From: Ga0077536 sp043744805
GTDB taxonomy: Bacteria > Pseudomonadota > Gammaproteobacteria > Ga0077536
DNA length: 64,000 nucleotides
Reading direction: 5' to 3'
Assembly: GCA_043744805.1 (NCBI GenBank)
Contig: JAYTTZ010000113.1
Location: forward strand, 11,077 to 75,076
How positions within the stretch are numbered: the first letter of the stretch is position 1; every line of letters starts with the position of its first letter. Positions 9,618-17,021 of the stretch are shown piece by piece. Position numbers and translations under genes: made by a program. The notes under the pieces are model-generated. The model saw only the letters and a program-made list of their open reading frames with translations, had not been told where the DNA came from and did no database searches.

Positions 9618-10262
9618 TTAGCTGGAACGCCGTCGCAGCAGCTCAAGTAGACCCGTGTGATGAAGTCGACGCTGGAGGCCGACGATCATGCCCGCGGTTG
9701 CTCCCCAGATTCGGTAGTCATTGAACCAGATCTCGAAGTAGCGGCGGCGCTGTCCGCTAAATTCACGCTCGATTTCCCGATAGTTTTCGGGATTGAGCAC
9801 AAAGGCCAGCGGGACATGGAAAGCTTCCGCCACTTCATGCTCCGCCAGTTGATAGCAATATCCGGGTGACAGCAGGCCAACGACGGGCACGACGCTGAAC
9901 CCCGTGCCCGTGAGGTAGGGATCGAGGCTTCCGAGTAGCTGAACGTGATCCGGTGTGATGCCAAGCTCTTCCTCGGACTCCCGGAGCGCGGTGTGCCCGA
10001 CGTCCCGGTCGCTTGCATCAACCCGGCCGCCTGGAAAGCTGATTTGTCCGGGATGGCTGTTCAGGTTCTGGTTGCGGACCGTCAGCAGCACCTCGACCCC
10101 GTTGGGCGCCAGCACGATGGGAACGAGCACGGCAGCCGGCCGCAGACCCGCTGAATCCTCGGCACCTGCTTCCTTCAATGGATGCTGGCCAATGCGGTCA
10201 ACGACGCTTGCCAGCGCTGCCGCGACACCCGGGTGAGTGTCCCTGTGGCCCGCTAAGGTCAT
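9618..10262 (-). CDS. Nudix hydrolase, probable CoA pyrophosphatase (NudL-like)
   Basis: About 214 residues. The Nudix box is clear: GGRVDASDRDVGHTALRESEEELGI matches GX5-EX7-REUXEEXGU loosely, with REsEEELGI intact, and it is preceded by ISFPGGR as in CoA pyrophosphatases. This family cleaves CoA or its derivatives to phosphopantetheine compounds and 3',5'-ADP. I chose the ATG at 10262 because it overlaps the stop of the upstream gene as ATGA; an in-frame TTG eight codons earlier is less likely. Confidence 0.88.
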   Translation of the reverse strand: MTLAGHRDTHPGVAAALASVVDRIGQHPLKEAGAEDSAGLRPAAVLVPIVLAPNGVEVLLTVRNQNLNSHPGQISFPGGRVDASDRDVGHTALRESEEELGITPDHVQLLGSLDPYLTGTGFSVVPVVGLLSPGYCYQLAEHEVAEAFHVPLAFVLNPENYREIEREFSGQRRRYFEIWFNDYRIWGATAGMIVGLQRRLHHTGLLELLRRRSS

Positions 10263-10657
10263 CTTGCCAGAGGGACCCGACCCCAAGCCGGGCCGCCGTG
10301 CCCAGCGGTACGCGCTGCCTCTTTCAAAAGGGCGTTCAGGGCCTGGTCGAGGCTGTCCATGCGGTTTTGGGTGCAGTAGTCGAGCAATACCGAAAAATTA
10401 TCCTTCATGCTGCGTTCGCCGGTCGAGCGGTGGGTCTCCGAGCTTGCCCTGTTGATGCCGGTGAGATACCCGGCGACGTAATGCTTGTAGTCGCCCAGAC
10501 GCTGTTCCTCGGAAGCCTTGACGAACTGGTTGCAGGAACTTTGCCCAAGTCCCCAGATGGCATAGTTACCGGTGGCGTCCGCCGCTCTGGCGTCGTGGCC
10601 CGCCAGGGTGGCCAGCAGGTAGAGTCCGCCCAGGAGTGCCGTGCGCATCAGGTGCAT
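10259..10657 (-). CDS. Hypothetical exported protein
   Basis: 132 residues with an N-terminal signal peptide (cleavage near GHDARAADA). The mature part has two cysteines (SSCNQF and LDYCTQN) likely to form a disulfide, and the segment GDYKHYVAGYLTGINRA. That pattern (Cys, then a YxxGYLxG helix, then Cys) recalls small periplasmic immunity or HdeA-like helical proteins, but I do not recognise the family. It is translationally coupled (ATGA) to the Nudix gene. Confidence 0.7.
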   Translation of the reverse strand: MHLMRTALLGGLYLLATLAGHDARAADATGNYAIWGLGQSSCNQFVKASEEQRLGDYKHYVAGYLTGINRASSETHRSTGERSMKDNFSVLLDYCTQNRMDSLDQALNALLKEAARTAGHGGPAWGRVPLAR

Positions 10658-10696
10658 TGGGTTCTCGTGTTGGGGTGTGAGGTCAGGAAAACAGGA

Positions 10697-11275
10697 TCAG
10701 GCGAGGTTCAAGCTGCGCGGGCGTAACTTGAATTGCGCGCGGAGGAATTCCATCTGGTCCGCCAGGATGCGGCGATTGGACAGCGCCAGGAATTCCGCCC
10801 AATTGGGTACGAAGGGTACGGCCAGCAGAGGCATGCGTGCCTGCTCCGGGCGCCGACCGCCTTTGCGGGTATTACAGGAGCGGCAGGCAGCCACCACGTT
10901 GGACCAGACGTCTTGTCCGCCGCGCGAAATAGGTTCGATGTGGTCCCGTGTAAGCAGGCCTTCAGGGTACTGCGTGCCGCAATACATGCACATGTAACCG
11001 TCGCGACGGAATAACTCGTGGTTATTGAGCGGTGGCACGGTGCGCTGGACCATGGCACCCCGGTTGCTACGCTTGACGGCGATGATGCTGTGGACGGTGA
11101 TGCTGGAGCGCTCGCCTGTTTCGCGGGCAATACCGCCCCGGAAGACGAATTCGTTTTGGCCAGTGGTCCAGGCCACGAGGCCGCGGCTGTACAGACAGAC
11201 TGCGTCTTCCCACGGCATCCAGCGGACCGGCGCACCGGAGATGTCGAGGCGGAGGATCAGCGGAGTCGCGGCCAT
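10697..11275 (-). CDS. HNH endonuclease family protein
   Basis: About 192 residues. The HNH/zinc region is MCMYCGTQYPEGLLTRDHIEPISRGG...NVVAACRSCNTRKG, with paired CxxC zinc ligands around the DHIEPxSRGG core and the N of the third motif. The N-terminal half (RLDISGAPVRWMPWEDAV) is typical of a widespread chromosomal HNH family of unknown role. The ATG at 11275 fits the family N-terminus; an in-frame start 19 codons earlier is possible. It is divergent from mazG. Confidence 0.85.
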   Translation of the reverse strand: MAATPLILRLDISGAPVRWMPWEDAVCLYSRGLVAWTTGQNEFVFRGGIARETGERSSITVHSIIAVKRSNRGAMVQRTVPPLNNHELFRRDGYMCMYCGTQYPEGLLTRDHIEPISRGGQDVWSNVVAACRSCNTRKGGRRPEQARMPLLAVPFVPNWAEFLALSNRRILADQMEFLRAQFKLRPRSLNLA

Positions 11276-11389
11276 GGGAGCAGGGAACCTTTCTCTACGG
11301 CGTTCAGACGTGACCCTGCATTTTTCGCACAATCGGGGGCGTAATCAAGCCAGTCCCCGCTGACCTTCACTATGGAGCAGGTTCATTAC

Positions 11390-12169
11390 ATGGATTCCCG
11401 TATCGAAGCCTTGCTGGAACTGGTGGCCCGCCTGCGCGATCCGCGCGAGGGGTGCCCCTGGGACCTTGCCCAGGACATGAAGTCCTTGACCCGCTACACG
11501 GTGGAAGAGATGTACGAGGTCGTCGACTGCATCGAGCGGGACGACCATGAGGCACTGCCCGGCGAGTTGGGGGACCTGCTCTTCCAGATCGTCTTCTACG
11601 CGCAGATTGCCGCCGAGGATGGGCGCTTCAACTTCGGGGACATCGTCCGGCGGATTGTCGAAAAGCTGACCCGCCGCCATCCCCACGTTTTCGGTGATGA
11701 GCCAAGGCTCGACGCGGCGGCCCAGGCTGAGCGTTGGGAGCGGCTTAAATCCGCCGAGCGAAAGGGCAGACCCGACAGCCTCGTCGCTGACCTTCCCCTG
11801 GCGATGCCCGCCCTGATGCGCGCTGCGAAACTGCAGGGCAGGGCGGCCCGGGTTGGCTTCGACTGGCCCGACGTGACCCCGGTGTTCAGCAAGATTGAAG
11901 AAGAACTGGACGAATTGAAGGCCGCGCTGGGTGAAGGATCCGCAACTGCCGTGGCAGCAGAACTCGGCGACGTACTGTTTACCTGCGTCAACCTTGCCCG
12001 TCACCTCGGTGTTGAACCGGAGACCGCGCTGCGGGAAGCAAACCATCGCTTCGAATCCCGCTTCCGGCACATGGAAGCGGCAACGACGGCCAGCGGACGC
12101 CTGCTTGGGGATTGCGCGCCGAGCGAGCAGGAGACCCTTTGGCAGGCTGCAAAGCAAGCGCTCGAGTGA
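11390..12169 (+). CDS. mazG: Nucleoside triphosphate pyrophosphohydrolase MazG
   Basis: 259 residues with two tandem MazG domains. The first carries CPWDLAQDMKSLTRYTVEEMYEVVD and ELGDLLFQIVFYAQIA, the second EEELDELKAAL and ELGDVLFTCVNLARHLG. Both show the ExxE...ExxD magnesium sites of all-alpha NTP pyrophosphatases that sanitise or regulate nucleotide pools. ATG 11390 is preferred because GGAGCAGG lies 8 bases upstream; an earlier in-frame ATG at 11372 has no ribosome site. The mazF-type toxin gene is far away, at 63 kb. Confidence 0.94.
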   Translation: MDSRIEALLELVARLRDPREGCPWDLAQDMKSLTRYTVEEMYEVVDCIERDDHEALPGELGDLLFQIVFYAQIAAEDGRFNFGDIVRRIVEKLTRRHPHVFGDEPRLDAAAQAERWERLKSAERKGRPDSLVADLPLAMPALMRAAKLQGRAARVGFDWPDVTPVFSKIEEELDELKAALGEGSATAVAAELGDVLFTCVNLARHLGVEPETALREANHRFESRFRHMEAATTASGRLLGDCAPSEQETLWQAAKQALE

Positions 12170-12197
12170 GGTCGAACGCCCGCTTGGTGCAAGCAAA

Positions 12198-13028
12198 TCA
12201 GGACGGTTTGGTCTTGTCCTTGAAGATGAGTGCGTATGCCGAGTGGTTATGGATGGACTCGAAATTCTCCGATTCCACCGTGTAACTCAGCACGCGATCA
12301 TCCGCGTTCAGCAGCAGCGCGGTCTCGCGGACCATGTCCTCGACGAAGCGCGGATTGTCGTAGGCGCGCTCGGTGACGTACTTCTCGTCCGGGCGCTTCA
12401 AGAGGCCGTAGAGCTCGCAGGACGCGACGCTTTCGACCATGTCGATGATTTCCTCGATCCAGATGAAGCCGCTCACCTTTGACTCTACCGTCACGTGCGA
12501 GCGTTGGTTGTGCGCGCCGTAGCTGGAAATCTTCTTCGAACACGGGCAGAGCGTGGTGACCGGCACGACCACTTTGACCGACATCGTCTCGACGCCGTGG
12601 TCGATTTCGCCGATGAAGGTCACGACGTAATCAAGCAGGCTCTTCACGCCGCTGACCGGCGCAGCCTTCAACACGAAATAAGGGAAGGTCATCTCGATGC
12701 GGCCAGTCTTGGCCTCAAGCAGGGTGGTCATCTCGGACACCATGCTGCGGAAGTTGGGCACCGAGATTTCATAGTTATCGTAATCGTGGCCGTTCAGTAC
12801 TTCCACGAACCGCGACATATGGGTGCCCTTGAACTCATGCGGCAGGCCCACGTACATATTGAAGTTGGCGACAGTGTGCTGTTCCTTGCCGGCGCGATCC
12901 TTGACCACGACCGGATGGCGGATGTCCTTGATGCCGACGCGATCGATGGCGATCTGCCGGGTGTCTTCACTGCCCTGTACGTCCGGGATCTGCTGGATAT
13001 GGTTGAGATCGTTGGCGATGTCGTTCAT
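12198..13028 (-). CDS. folE2: GTP cyclohydrolase IB (FolE2)
   Basis: 276 residues. It shows the family block around TTLCPCSKKISSYGAHNQRSHV, whose Cys belongs to the active-site metal set, and the C-terminal SENFESIHNHSAYA. FolE2 converts GTP to 7,8-dihydroneopterin triphosphate for folate, and can use metals other than zinc. The ATG at 13028 has AGGAG upstream; the open frame continues 19 codons further without similarity. It lies downstream of ispA on the same strand. Confidence 0.95.
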   Translation of the reverse strand: MNDIANDLNHIQQIPDVQGSEDTRQIAIDRVGIKDIRHPVVVKDRAGKEQHTVANFNMYVGLPHEFKGTHMSRFVEVLNGHDYDNYEISVPNFRSMVSEMTTLLEAKTGRIEMTFPYFVLKAAPVSGVKSLLDYVVTFIGEIDHGVETMSVKVVVPVTTLCPCSKKISSYGAHNQRSHVTVESKVSGFIWIEEIIDMVESVASCELYGLLKRPDEKYVTERAYDNPRFVEDMVRETALLLNADDRVLSYTVESENFESIHNHSAYALIFKDKTKPS

Positions 13029-13130
13029 GGGAGCTCCTGTGGTGGCGGCCCCGCGTGGAGCTGCCTTAACTTCAATTATGGCCAATAAGCGCCCGAATGC
13101 ACCCAGGCTGCCGACCTGGGCACCGAGGGG

Positions 13131-14021
13131 TCAGCGGTCGCGCTGGACGATGTAGCGGGCAAGCTCACGCAAGGTGTCCGCACGGGCATCAAGAATTGCC
13201 AGGGAGTCCAGTGCAGAATCGCACAGCCTCTGGGCCGTCGCTTTGGCTGCGTCCATGCCGAGCAGGTTGGGATAGGTCGGTTTGTCCCGGTCCTGATCCG
13301 ACCCCTGTGGCTTGCCGATGACTTCCGTGTTTCCTTCTACGTCGAGGATGTCATCTTGGACCTGAAACGCGAGACCGACACTGCGCGCGTAGGTGTCGAG
13401 GCGTTGGGCCAGGCCCGAATCAGTCACACCAGCCGCCAGGAATCCTAGCCGGACGCTCGCGCTGATGAGGGCCCCCGTCTTGTGGAGGTGCATGTTCTCG
13501 AGTTCGGCCAGGCTGATTTTCTGGCCCACGGCGCCCAAATCGATCGCCTGCCCCCCGGCCATCCCGATCGAACCGCTGGCGTCCGCGAGGACTGCAATCA
13601 TCTCGATTCGCCGGGCAGGCTCCACGGTGCACGCCGGATCCGCCGCCAGCACCTTGAAGGCCAGGGCCTGGAGTGCATCGCCGGCGAGGATGGCAGTGGC
13701 CTCGTCGTATGCGCGGTGGCAGGTGGGGCGTCCGCGCCGCAGGTCGTCGTCGTCCATCGCCGGCAGGTCATCATGGATGAGTGAGTAGGCGTGGATGATT
13801 TCGACGGCAGCGGCGCTGCCGTCGAGGCCGTCCAGCGCGGCGCCAAGTGCGCTTCCCGTGGCGTAGACCAGCACGGGACGCACACGCTTGCCTGGTCCGA
13901 GCGTCGCGTAACGCATGGCTTCATGCAGGCGCCCGGGCGGTAATGCAGCAGGCGGCAGCCAACGGTCCAGGGCGCTTTCGGCCCGTACCTGGAAGGTCTT
14001 CAGGGTCTCTTCAAAGGTCAT
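13131..14021 (-). CDS. ispA: Farnesyl/geranyl diphosphate synthase
   Basis: About 296 residues of an all-helical polyprenyl synthase. The first aspartate-rich motif is LIHDDLPAMDDDDLRRG, the second is FQVQDDILDVEG, and GPGKRVRP is the diphosphate-binding block. It makes C15 (or C10) prenyl diphosphate for quinones and undecaprenyl phosphate. The ATG at 14021 lies inside the end of xseB (11-base overlap), the usual coupled arrangement. In many relatives dxs follows ispA; here folE2 follows directly. Confidence 0.95.
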   Translation of the reverse strand: MTFEETLKTFQVRAESALDRWLPPAALPPGRLHEAMRYATLGPGKRVRPVLVYATGSALGAALDGLDGSAAAVEIIHAYSLIHDDLPAMDDDDLRRGRPTCHRAYDEATAILAGDALQALAFKVLAADPACTVEPARRIEMIAVLADASGSIGMAGGQAIDLGAVGQKISLAELENMHLHKTGALISASVRLGFLAAGVTDSGLAQRLDTYARSVGLAFQVQDDILDVEGNTEVIGKPQGSDQDRDKPTYPNLLGMDAAKATAQRLCDSALDSLAILDARADTLRELARYIVQRDR

Positions 14022-14292
14022 CAAGTTCGTCCGCTTCCGTAGCTTCATCGGCATCGGGAGCCGTGCTGTCGGCGAACGGCGTCAGCTGCTCGACGCCGTC
14101 CACCCGGCTCAGTAACTGGATTTTCTGCTCTGCCTCGCGAAGTGCGCCCTGGCATTCACGTGCCAATGCGATGCCGCGCTCAAAAGTGGCCAGGGCGTCT
14201 TCGAGGCTCATCTCGCCGCGTTCCATCCGGACCACGAGTTGCTCGAGTTCCGCGAGGGCGGTTTCAAACTGCGGGGCAGTGCGTTTTTTCAC
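14011..14292 (-). CDS. xseB: Exodeoxyribonuclease VII small subunit
   Basis: 93 residues. The family block FETALAELEQLVVRMERGEMSLEDALATFERG is present in the N-terminal half, followed by an acidic tail (EATEADELDDL) slightly longer than usual. XseB associates with XseA in the single-strand exonuclease VII complex. It overlaps ispA. Confidence 0.93.
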   Translation of the reverse strand: MKKRTAPQFETALAELEQLVVRMERGEMSLEDALATFERGIALARECQGALREAEQKIQLLSRVDGVEQLTPFADSTAPDADEATEADELDDL

Positions 14293-14383
14293 GGCAATTG
14301 GGCAATATCAGGTGGGCATTGGCGCAGGGTTGGGCACTGTAACGAGGCCATTGCGGCAGGGTCAATCGGGCGCCGATCGCGGC

Positions 14384-14413
14384 TTGCAATGCCGTTCAGG
14401 GGCCGTTTAGACT
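14384..14413 (+). promoter_or_regulatory. Possible sigma-70 promoter of the rubrerythrin gene
   Basis: TTGCAA at 14384-14389 and TAGACT at 14408-14413 are separated by 18 bases, each matching the consensus at four of six positions. The proposed -10 lies inside the first TTTAGACTC copy, and the palindromic operator would sit just downstream of the start point. This is a weak match and other placements are possible. Confidence 0.3.
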
Positions 14414-14461
14414 CAAACCAGATTTAGACTCAGTCTAAACCAAATAAAGCGGCCCCTGAAC
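14394..14461. repeat. 12-bp perfect inverted repeat enclosing the rubrerythrin control region
   Basis: GTTCAGGGGCCG (14394-14405) is the exact reverse complement of CGGCCCCTGAAC (14450-14461). In RNA the stem could extend three more pairs inward (UUU with AAG, one G-U). It encloses the TTTAGACT repeats. A structure this long just ahead of a start codon could be an RNA hairpin or a cruciform. Confidence 0.8.
14423..14439. promoter_or_regulatory. Palindromic operator, Fur/PerR-like 7-1-7 geometry
   Basis: TTTAGACT-C-AGTCTAAA is a perfect 8-1-8 palindrome; its inner 7-1-7 part has the same geometry as Fur and PerR boxes. A second copy of the left half (TTTAGACTCA) lies at 14406-14415. The site is about 58 bases before the rubrerythrin ATG. 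Rubrerythrin genes are known PerR targets in other bacteria, so a peroxide- or iron-sensing Fur-family repressor is a reasonable inference. No regulator gene is adjacent. Confidence 0.6.
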
Positions 14462-14497
14462 CGCGACCATCCAACCCCGATTCGAGAGGAAAGCACC

Positions 14498-14917
14498 ATG
14501 CCAGCTTTGAAAGGGACGAAGACCGAAGGCAACCTGAAGGCCGCCTTCGCCGGCGAGTCCCAGGCCAACCGCCGTTACCTGTATTTCGCACAGAAGGCCG
14601 ATGTCGAAGGCTTCAACGATGTGTCCGCCGTGTTCCGTTCCACCGCCGAAGGTGAAACCGGCCACGCCCATGGCCACCTGGAATACCTCGAAGAAGTGGG
14701 TGACCCGGCGACCGGCGAGCCGATCGGTACGACCGCGCTGAACCTGAAGGCGTCCATCGCCGGTGAAACGCACGAATACAGCGATATGTATCCCGGCATG
14801 GCCAAGGCCGCGCGCGAAGAAGGCTTTGACGAAATCGCCGACTGGTTCGAAACCTTGGCCAAGGCCGAGCGTTCGCACGCCAATCGCTTCCAGAAGGCCC
14901 TGGACACCCTGGTCTGA
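14498..14917 (+). CDS. Rubrerythrin lacking the rubredoxin domain
   Basis: 139 residues, only the ferritin-like four-helix diiron domain. Iron ligands are visible in AFAGESQANRRYLYFAQKA, TAEGETGHAHGHLE, SIAGETHEY and LAKAERSHANRF, giving the Glu/His set of rubrerythrins. The C-terminal CxxC rubredoxin-like domain of classical rubrerythrin is absent, so electrons for peroxide reduction must come from another protein. The next two genes are candidates. The ATG has AGAGGAAA upstream. A terminator follows, but the Fe-S gene begins only 104 bases later. Confidence 0.93.
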   Translation: MPALKGTKTEGNLKAAFAGESQANRRYLYFAQKADVEGFNDVSAVFRSTAEGETGHAHGHLEYLEEVGDPATGEPIGTTALNLKASIAGETHEYSDMYPGMAKAAREEGFDEIADWFETLAKAERSHANRFQKALDTLV

Positions 14918-14937
14918 TCGCCACTACAGGCGTTCGC

Positions 14938-14969
14938 GACGAAGCCGGGTCCGCCCGGCTTCGTTTTTT
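14938..14969 (+). terminator. Rho-independent terminator or attenuator after rubrerythrin
   Basis: An 11-bp perfect stem, ACGAAGCCGGG (14939-14949) with CCCGGCTTCGT (14954-14964), has loop TCCG and is followed by a T run ending at 14969. It lies between rubrerythrin and the Fe-S oxidoreductase, so it may make rubrerythrin mRNA more abundant than the downstream part of the operon. Confidence 0.9.
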
Positions 14970-15020
14970 CAACTTGAACCCCTGGCGCGCTGGACCGGGG
15001 CGCACGAGAAGGAGGGCACG

Positions 15021-16361
15021 ATGGCAGCAGGAGAGTCGACGCGACGGGAAGGCAGCCTGGAAGCGCCCACCCGCCATCCGCTGGATTGGCGTTCGCCCGA
15101 TTTTTATAGCAAGGACTCGCTCTACCACGAGCTTGAGCGGGTATACGACATCTGCCACGGCTGCCGGCGCTGCGTCAGCCTGTGCAATGCCTTTCCCGTC
15201 CTGTTCGATCTGGTGGATGAGTCACCGACCCAGGAAGTGGACGGAGTGCAGAAGGAGGACTACTGGAAGGTCGTCGACCAGTGCTACCTCTGCGATCTCT
15301 GCTACATGACCAAATGCCCGTACGTGCCGCCGCACGAGTGGAACGTCGATTTCCCCCACCTCATGCTCCGGGCCAAGGCCGTCAAGTTCAAGGAGGGCGA
15401 GACCAGCCTTCGCGACAAGGTGCTTACCTCCACGGACATGGTCGGCAAGCTTGCCGGGATCCCGGTCGTCGCCCAGGTGGTCAACGCGGTGAATACGGTC
15501 AAGCCGCTCCGCCAGTTGATGGAGAAGGTTGCCGGTATCCATGCCGAGGCCCCACTGCCCCGCTTCGAGAGCAATACCGCCCGGATGCGGCTCGACAAAC
15601 CCGCGGCGTCGGCACGGGCCGAGCCCACCGCCGAAACCACTGGCAAGGTTGCGGTCTTCCTCACCTGCTACGGCAACCGCAACGCGCCTGCCGTGGTGGA
15701 AGACATGGTCGCGGTGTTCCGCCACAACGACCTCGAAGTCCGCATCACGGGCAGCGAAGTCTGCTGCGGCATGCCCAAGCTGGAACTGGGCGACCTTGAA
15801 ACGGTGGACAAGCACCGCGAAGCCAATATCGCGGCGCTGCTGCCGCTGGTGGAGCAGGGCTACGACCTCATCGCCCCCATCCCGAGTTGCGTGCTGATGT
15901 TCAAGCAGGAACTTCCGCTGATGTTCCCCGAGGACGAGCGCCTGGCACGCATCAGGAAGGCGTTCTTCGATCCTTTCGAGTACCTCATGCTCCGCCACAA
16001 GGCCGGTAAGCTACGGACGGATTTCGCCGCGGCACTGGGCAAGATCGCTCACCACGTGCCCTGCCACCAGCGTGTGCAGAACATTGGACTCAAGACCAAG
16101 GAAGTGCTGGAACTCGCGCCGGGCACCACCGTCACGTCGATCGAACGCTGCTCGGGCCACGACGGGACCTATGCCGTAAAGGCGGAGAACTACGGGTTTG
16201 CCAAGAAGATCTGCAAGCCGGTGGTCACGCGTATCGCTGAAGGTGGCTTCGACCACTACCTGAGCGACTGCCCGATGGCGGGTGAGCTCATCCAACAGGG
16301 CGTCGCCACCAGCGAAGCCACCTCCGCATTCACCCTGCTTAGGCAAGCCTACGGAATCTGA
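15021..16361 (+). CDS. GlpC/HdrB-type cysteine-rich Fe-S oxidoreductase
   Basis: 446 residues. Two ferredoxin-like clusters lie at about residues 50-100: CHGCRRCVSLC and CYLCDLCYMTKCP. Two cysteine-rich (CCG) domains follow. The first ends in EVCCGMPKLELGD; the second has HVPCHQRVQNIG then IERCSGHDGTY, where the usual CC pair is reduced to a single Cys. This layout is shared with GlpC, the LldE/LutA family and HdrD, which pass electrons between quinones, thiols and soluble partners. The ATG has GAAGGAGG upstream. It is followed two bases later by the DUF3501 gene. Its gene name is not known to me; an electron-donor role for rubrerythrin is inferred from the neighbourhood. Confidence 0.85.
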   Translation: MAAGESTRREGSLEAPTRHPLDWRSPDFYSKDSLYHELERVYDICHGCRRCVSLCNAFPVLFDLVDESPTQEVDGVQKEDYWKVVDQCYLCDLCYMTKCPYVPPHEWNVDFPHLMLRAKAVKFKEGETSLRDKVLTSTDMVGKLAGIPVVAQVVNAVNTVKPLRQLMEKVAGIHAEAPLPRFESNTARMRLDKPAASARAEPTAETTGKVAVFLTCYGNRNAPAVVEDMVAVFRHNDLEVRITGSEVCCGMPKLELGDLETVDKHREANIAALLPLVEQGYDLIAPIPSCVLMFKQELPLMFPEDERLARIRKAFFDPFEYLMLRHKAGKLRTDFAAALGKIAHHVPCHQRVQNIGLKTKEVLELAPGTTVTSIERCSGHDGTYAVKAENYGFAKKICKPVVTRIAEGGFDHYLSDCPMAGELIQQGVATSEATSAFTLLRQAYGI

Positions 16362-16363
16362 CC

Positions 16364-16948
16364 ATGACCGCACTGACCCGCAACGACCTGATGCCGCTCG
16401 AGCGTTACCACGCCGAACGGCCCGCGTTCCGGCGCAAGGTGATTGCCCACAAGATCGCCCGCCAGGTGCCACTTGGACCGAACGCCACATTGCATTTCGA
16501 AGACAGCCTGACCATCCAGTACCAGGTCCAGGAGATGCTGCGGGCGGAGCGCATCTTCGAGGCCGAGGCCATTGACGAGGAACTTGCCGTCTACAACCCG
16601 CTCATCCCTGACGGCAGCAACTGGAAGGCAACGTTCATGCTCGAATACCCCGATGCCGAAGAGCGCCGCGTAGCGCTGGAGAGGCTGGTGGGCATCGAAC
16701 ACCGGGTCTGGGCGCGGGTGGGCCAACTTCCGCCGTGCTTCGCCATTGCCGACGAGGACATGGAGCGTTCCCGCGAGGCCAAGACCTCGGCCGTGCATTT
16801 CGTGCGGTTCCAACTGACGGACGAGATGGTGGCAGCCGCCAGGGCCGGGGCGAATATCGCCCTGGGTATCGACCTGCCCAACTACCGCCATGCGTTAGAT
16901 CCGCTGCCACCGGCGGCCCGCGCGGCATTGGTGGCCGATCTGGCTTGA
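16364..16948 (+). CDS. DUF3501 family protein
   Basis: 194 residues without signal peptide or membrane segments. The N-terminal RNDLMPLERYHAERPAFRRKVIAHK and the block LHFEDSLTIQYQVQEMLRAE are typical of DUF3501, a family of unknown function usually encoded beside a rubrerythrin and a GlpC-like Fe-S protein. The frame begins two bases after the Fe-S gene stop, so they are co-translated. No cofactor motif is visible; the many conserved Arg and Glu residues suggest a partner or scaffold protein. The function is unknown. Confidence 0.85.
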   Translation: MTALTRNDLMPLERYHAERPAFRRKVIAHKIARQVPLGPNATLHFEDSLTIQYQVQEMLRAERIFEAEAIDEELAVYNPLIPDGSNWKATFMLEYPDAEERRVALERLVGIEHRVWARVGQLPPCFAIADEDMERSREAKTSAVHFVRFQLTDEMVAAARAGANIALGIDLPNYRHALDPLPPAARAALVADLA

Positions 16949-17021
16949 TTCCACCGGGGCGCGTGGCACACCATCCGCGCGCAGTTACCGGTGCCCCTGT
17001 CCATTTCCCGGGAATCCTCCA

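Noticed and set aside
12198..14292. Expected dxs gene between ispA and folE2
   Set aside because: The gap between the two genes is about 100 bases and contains no trace of dxs; it must be elsewhere, so I do not call a deletion from this window alone.
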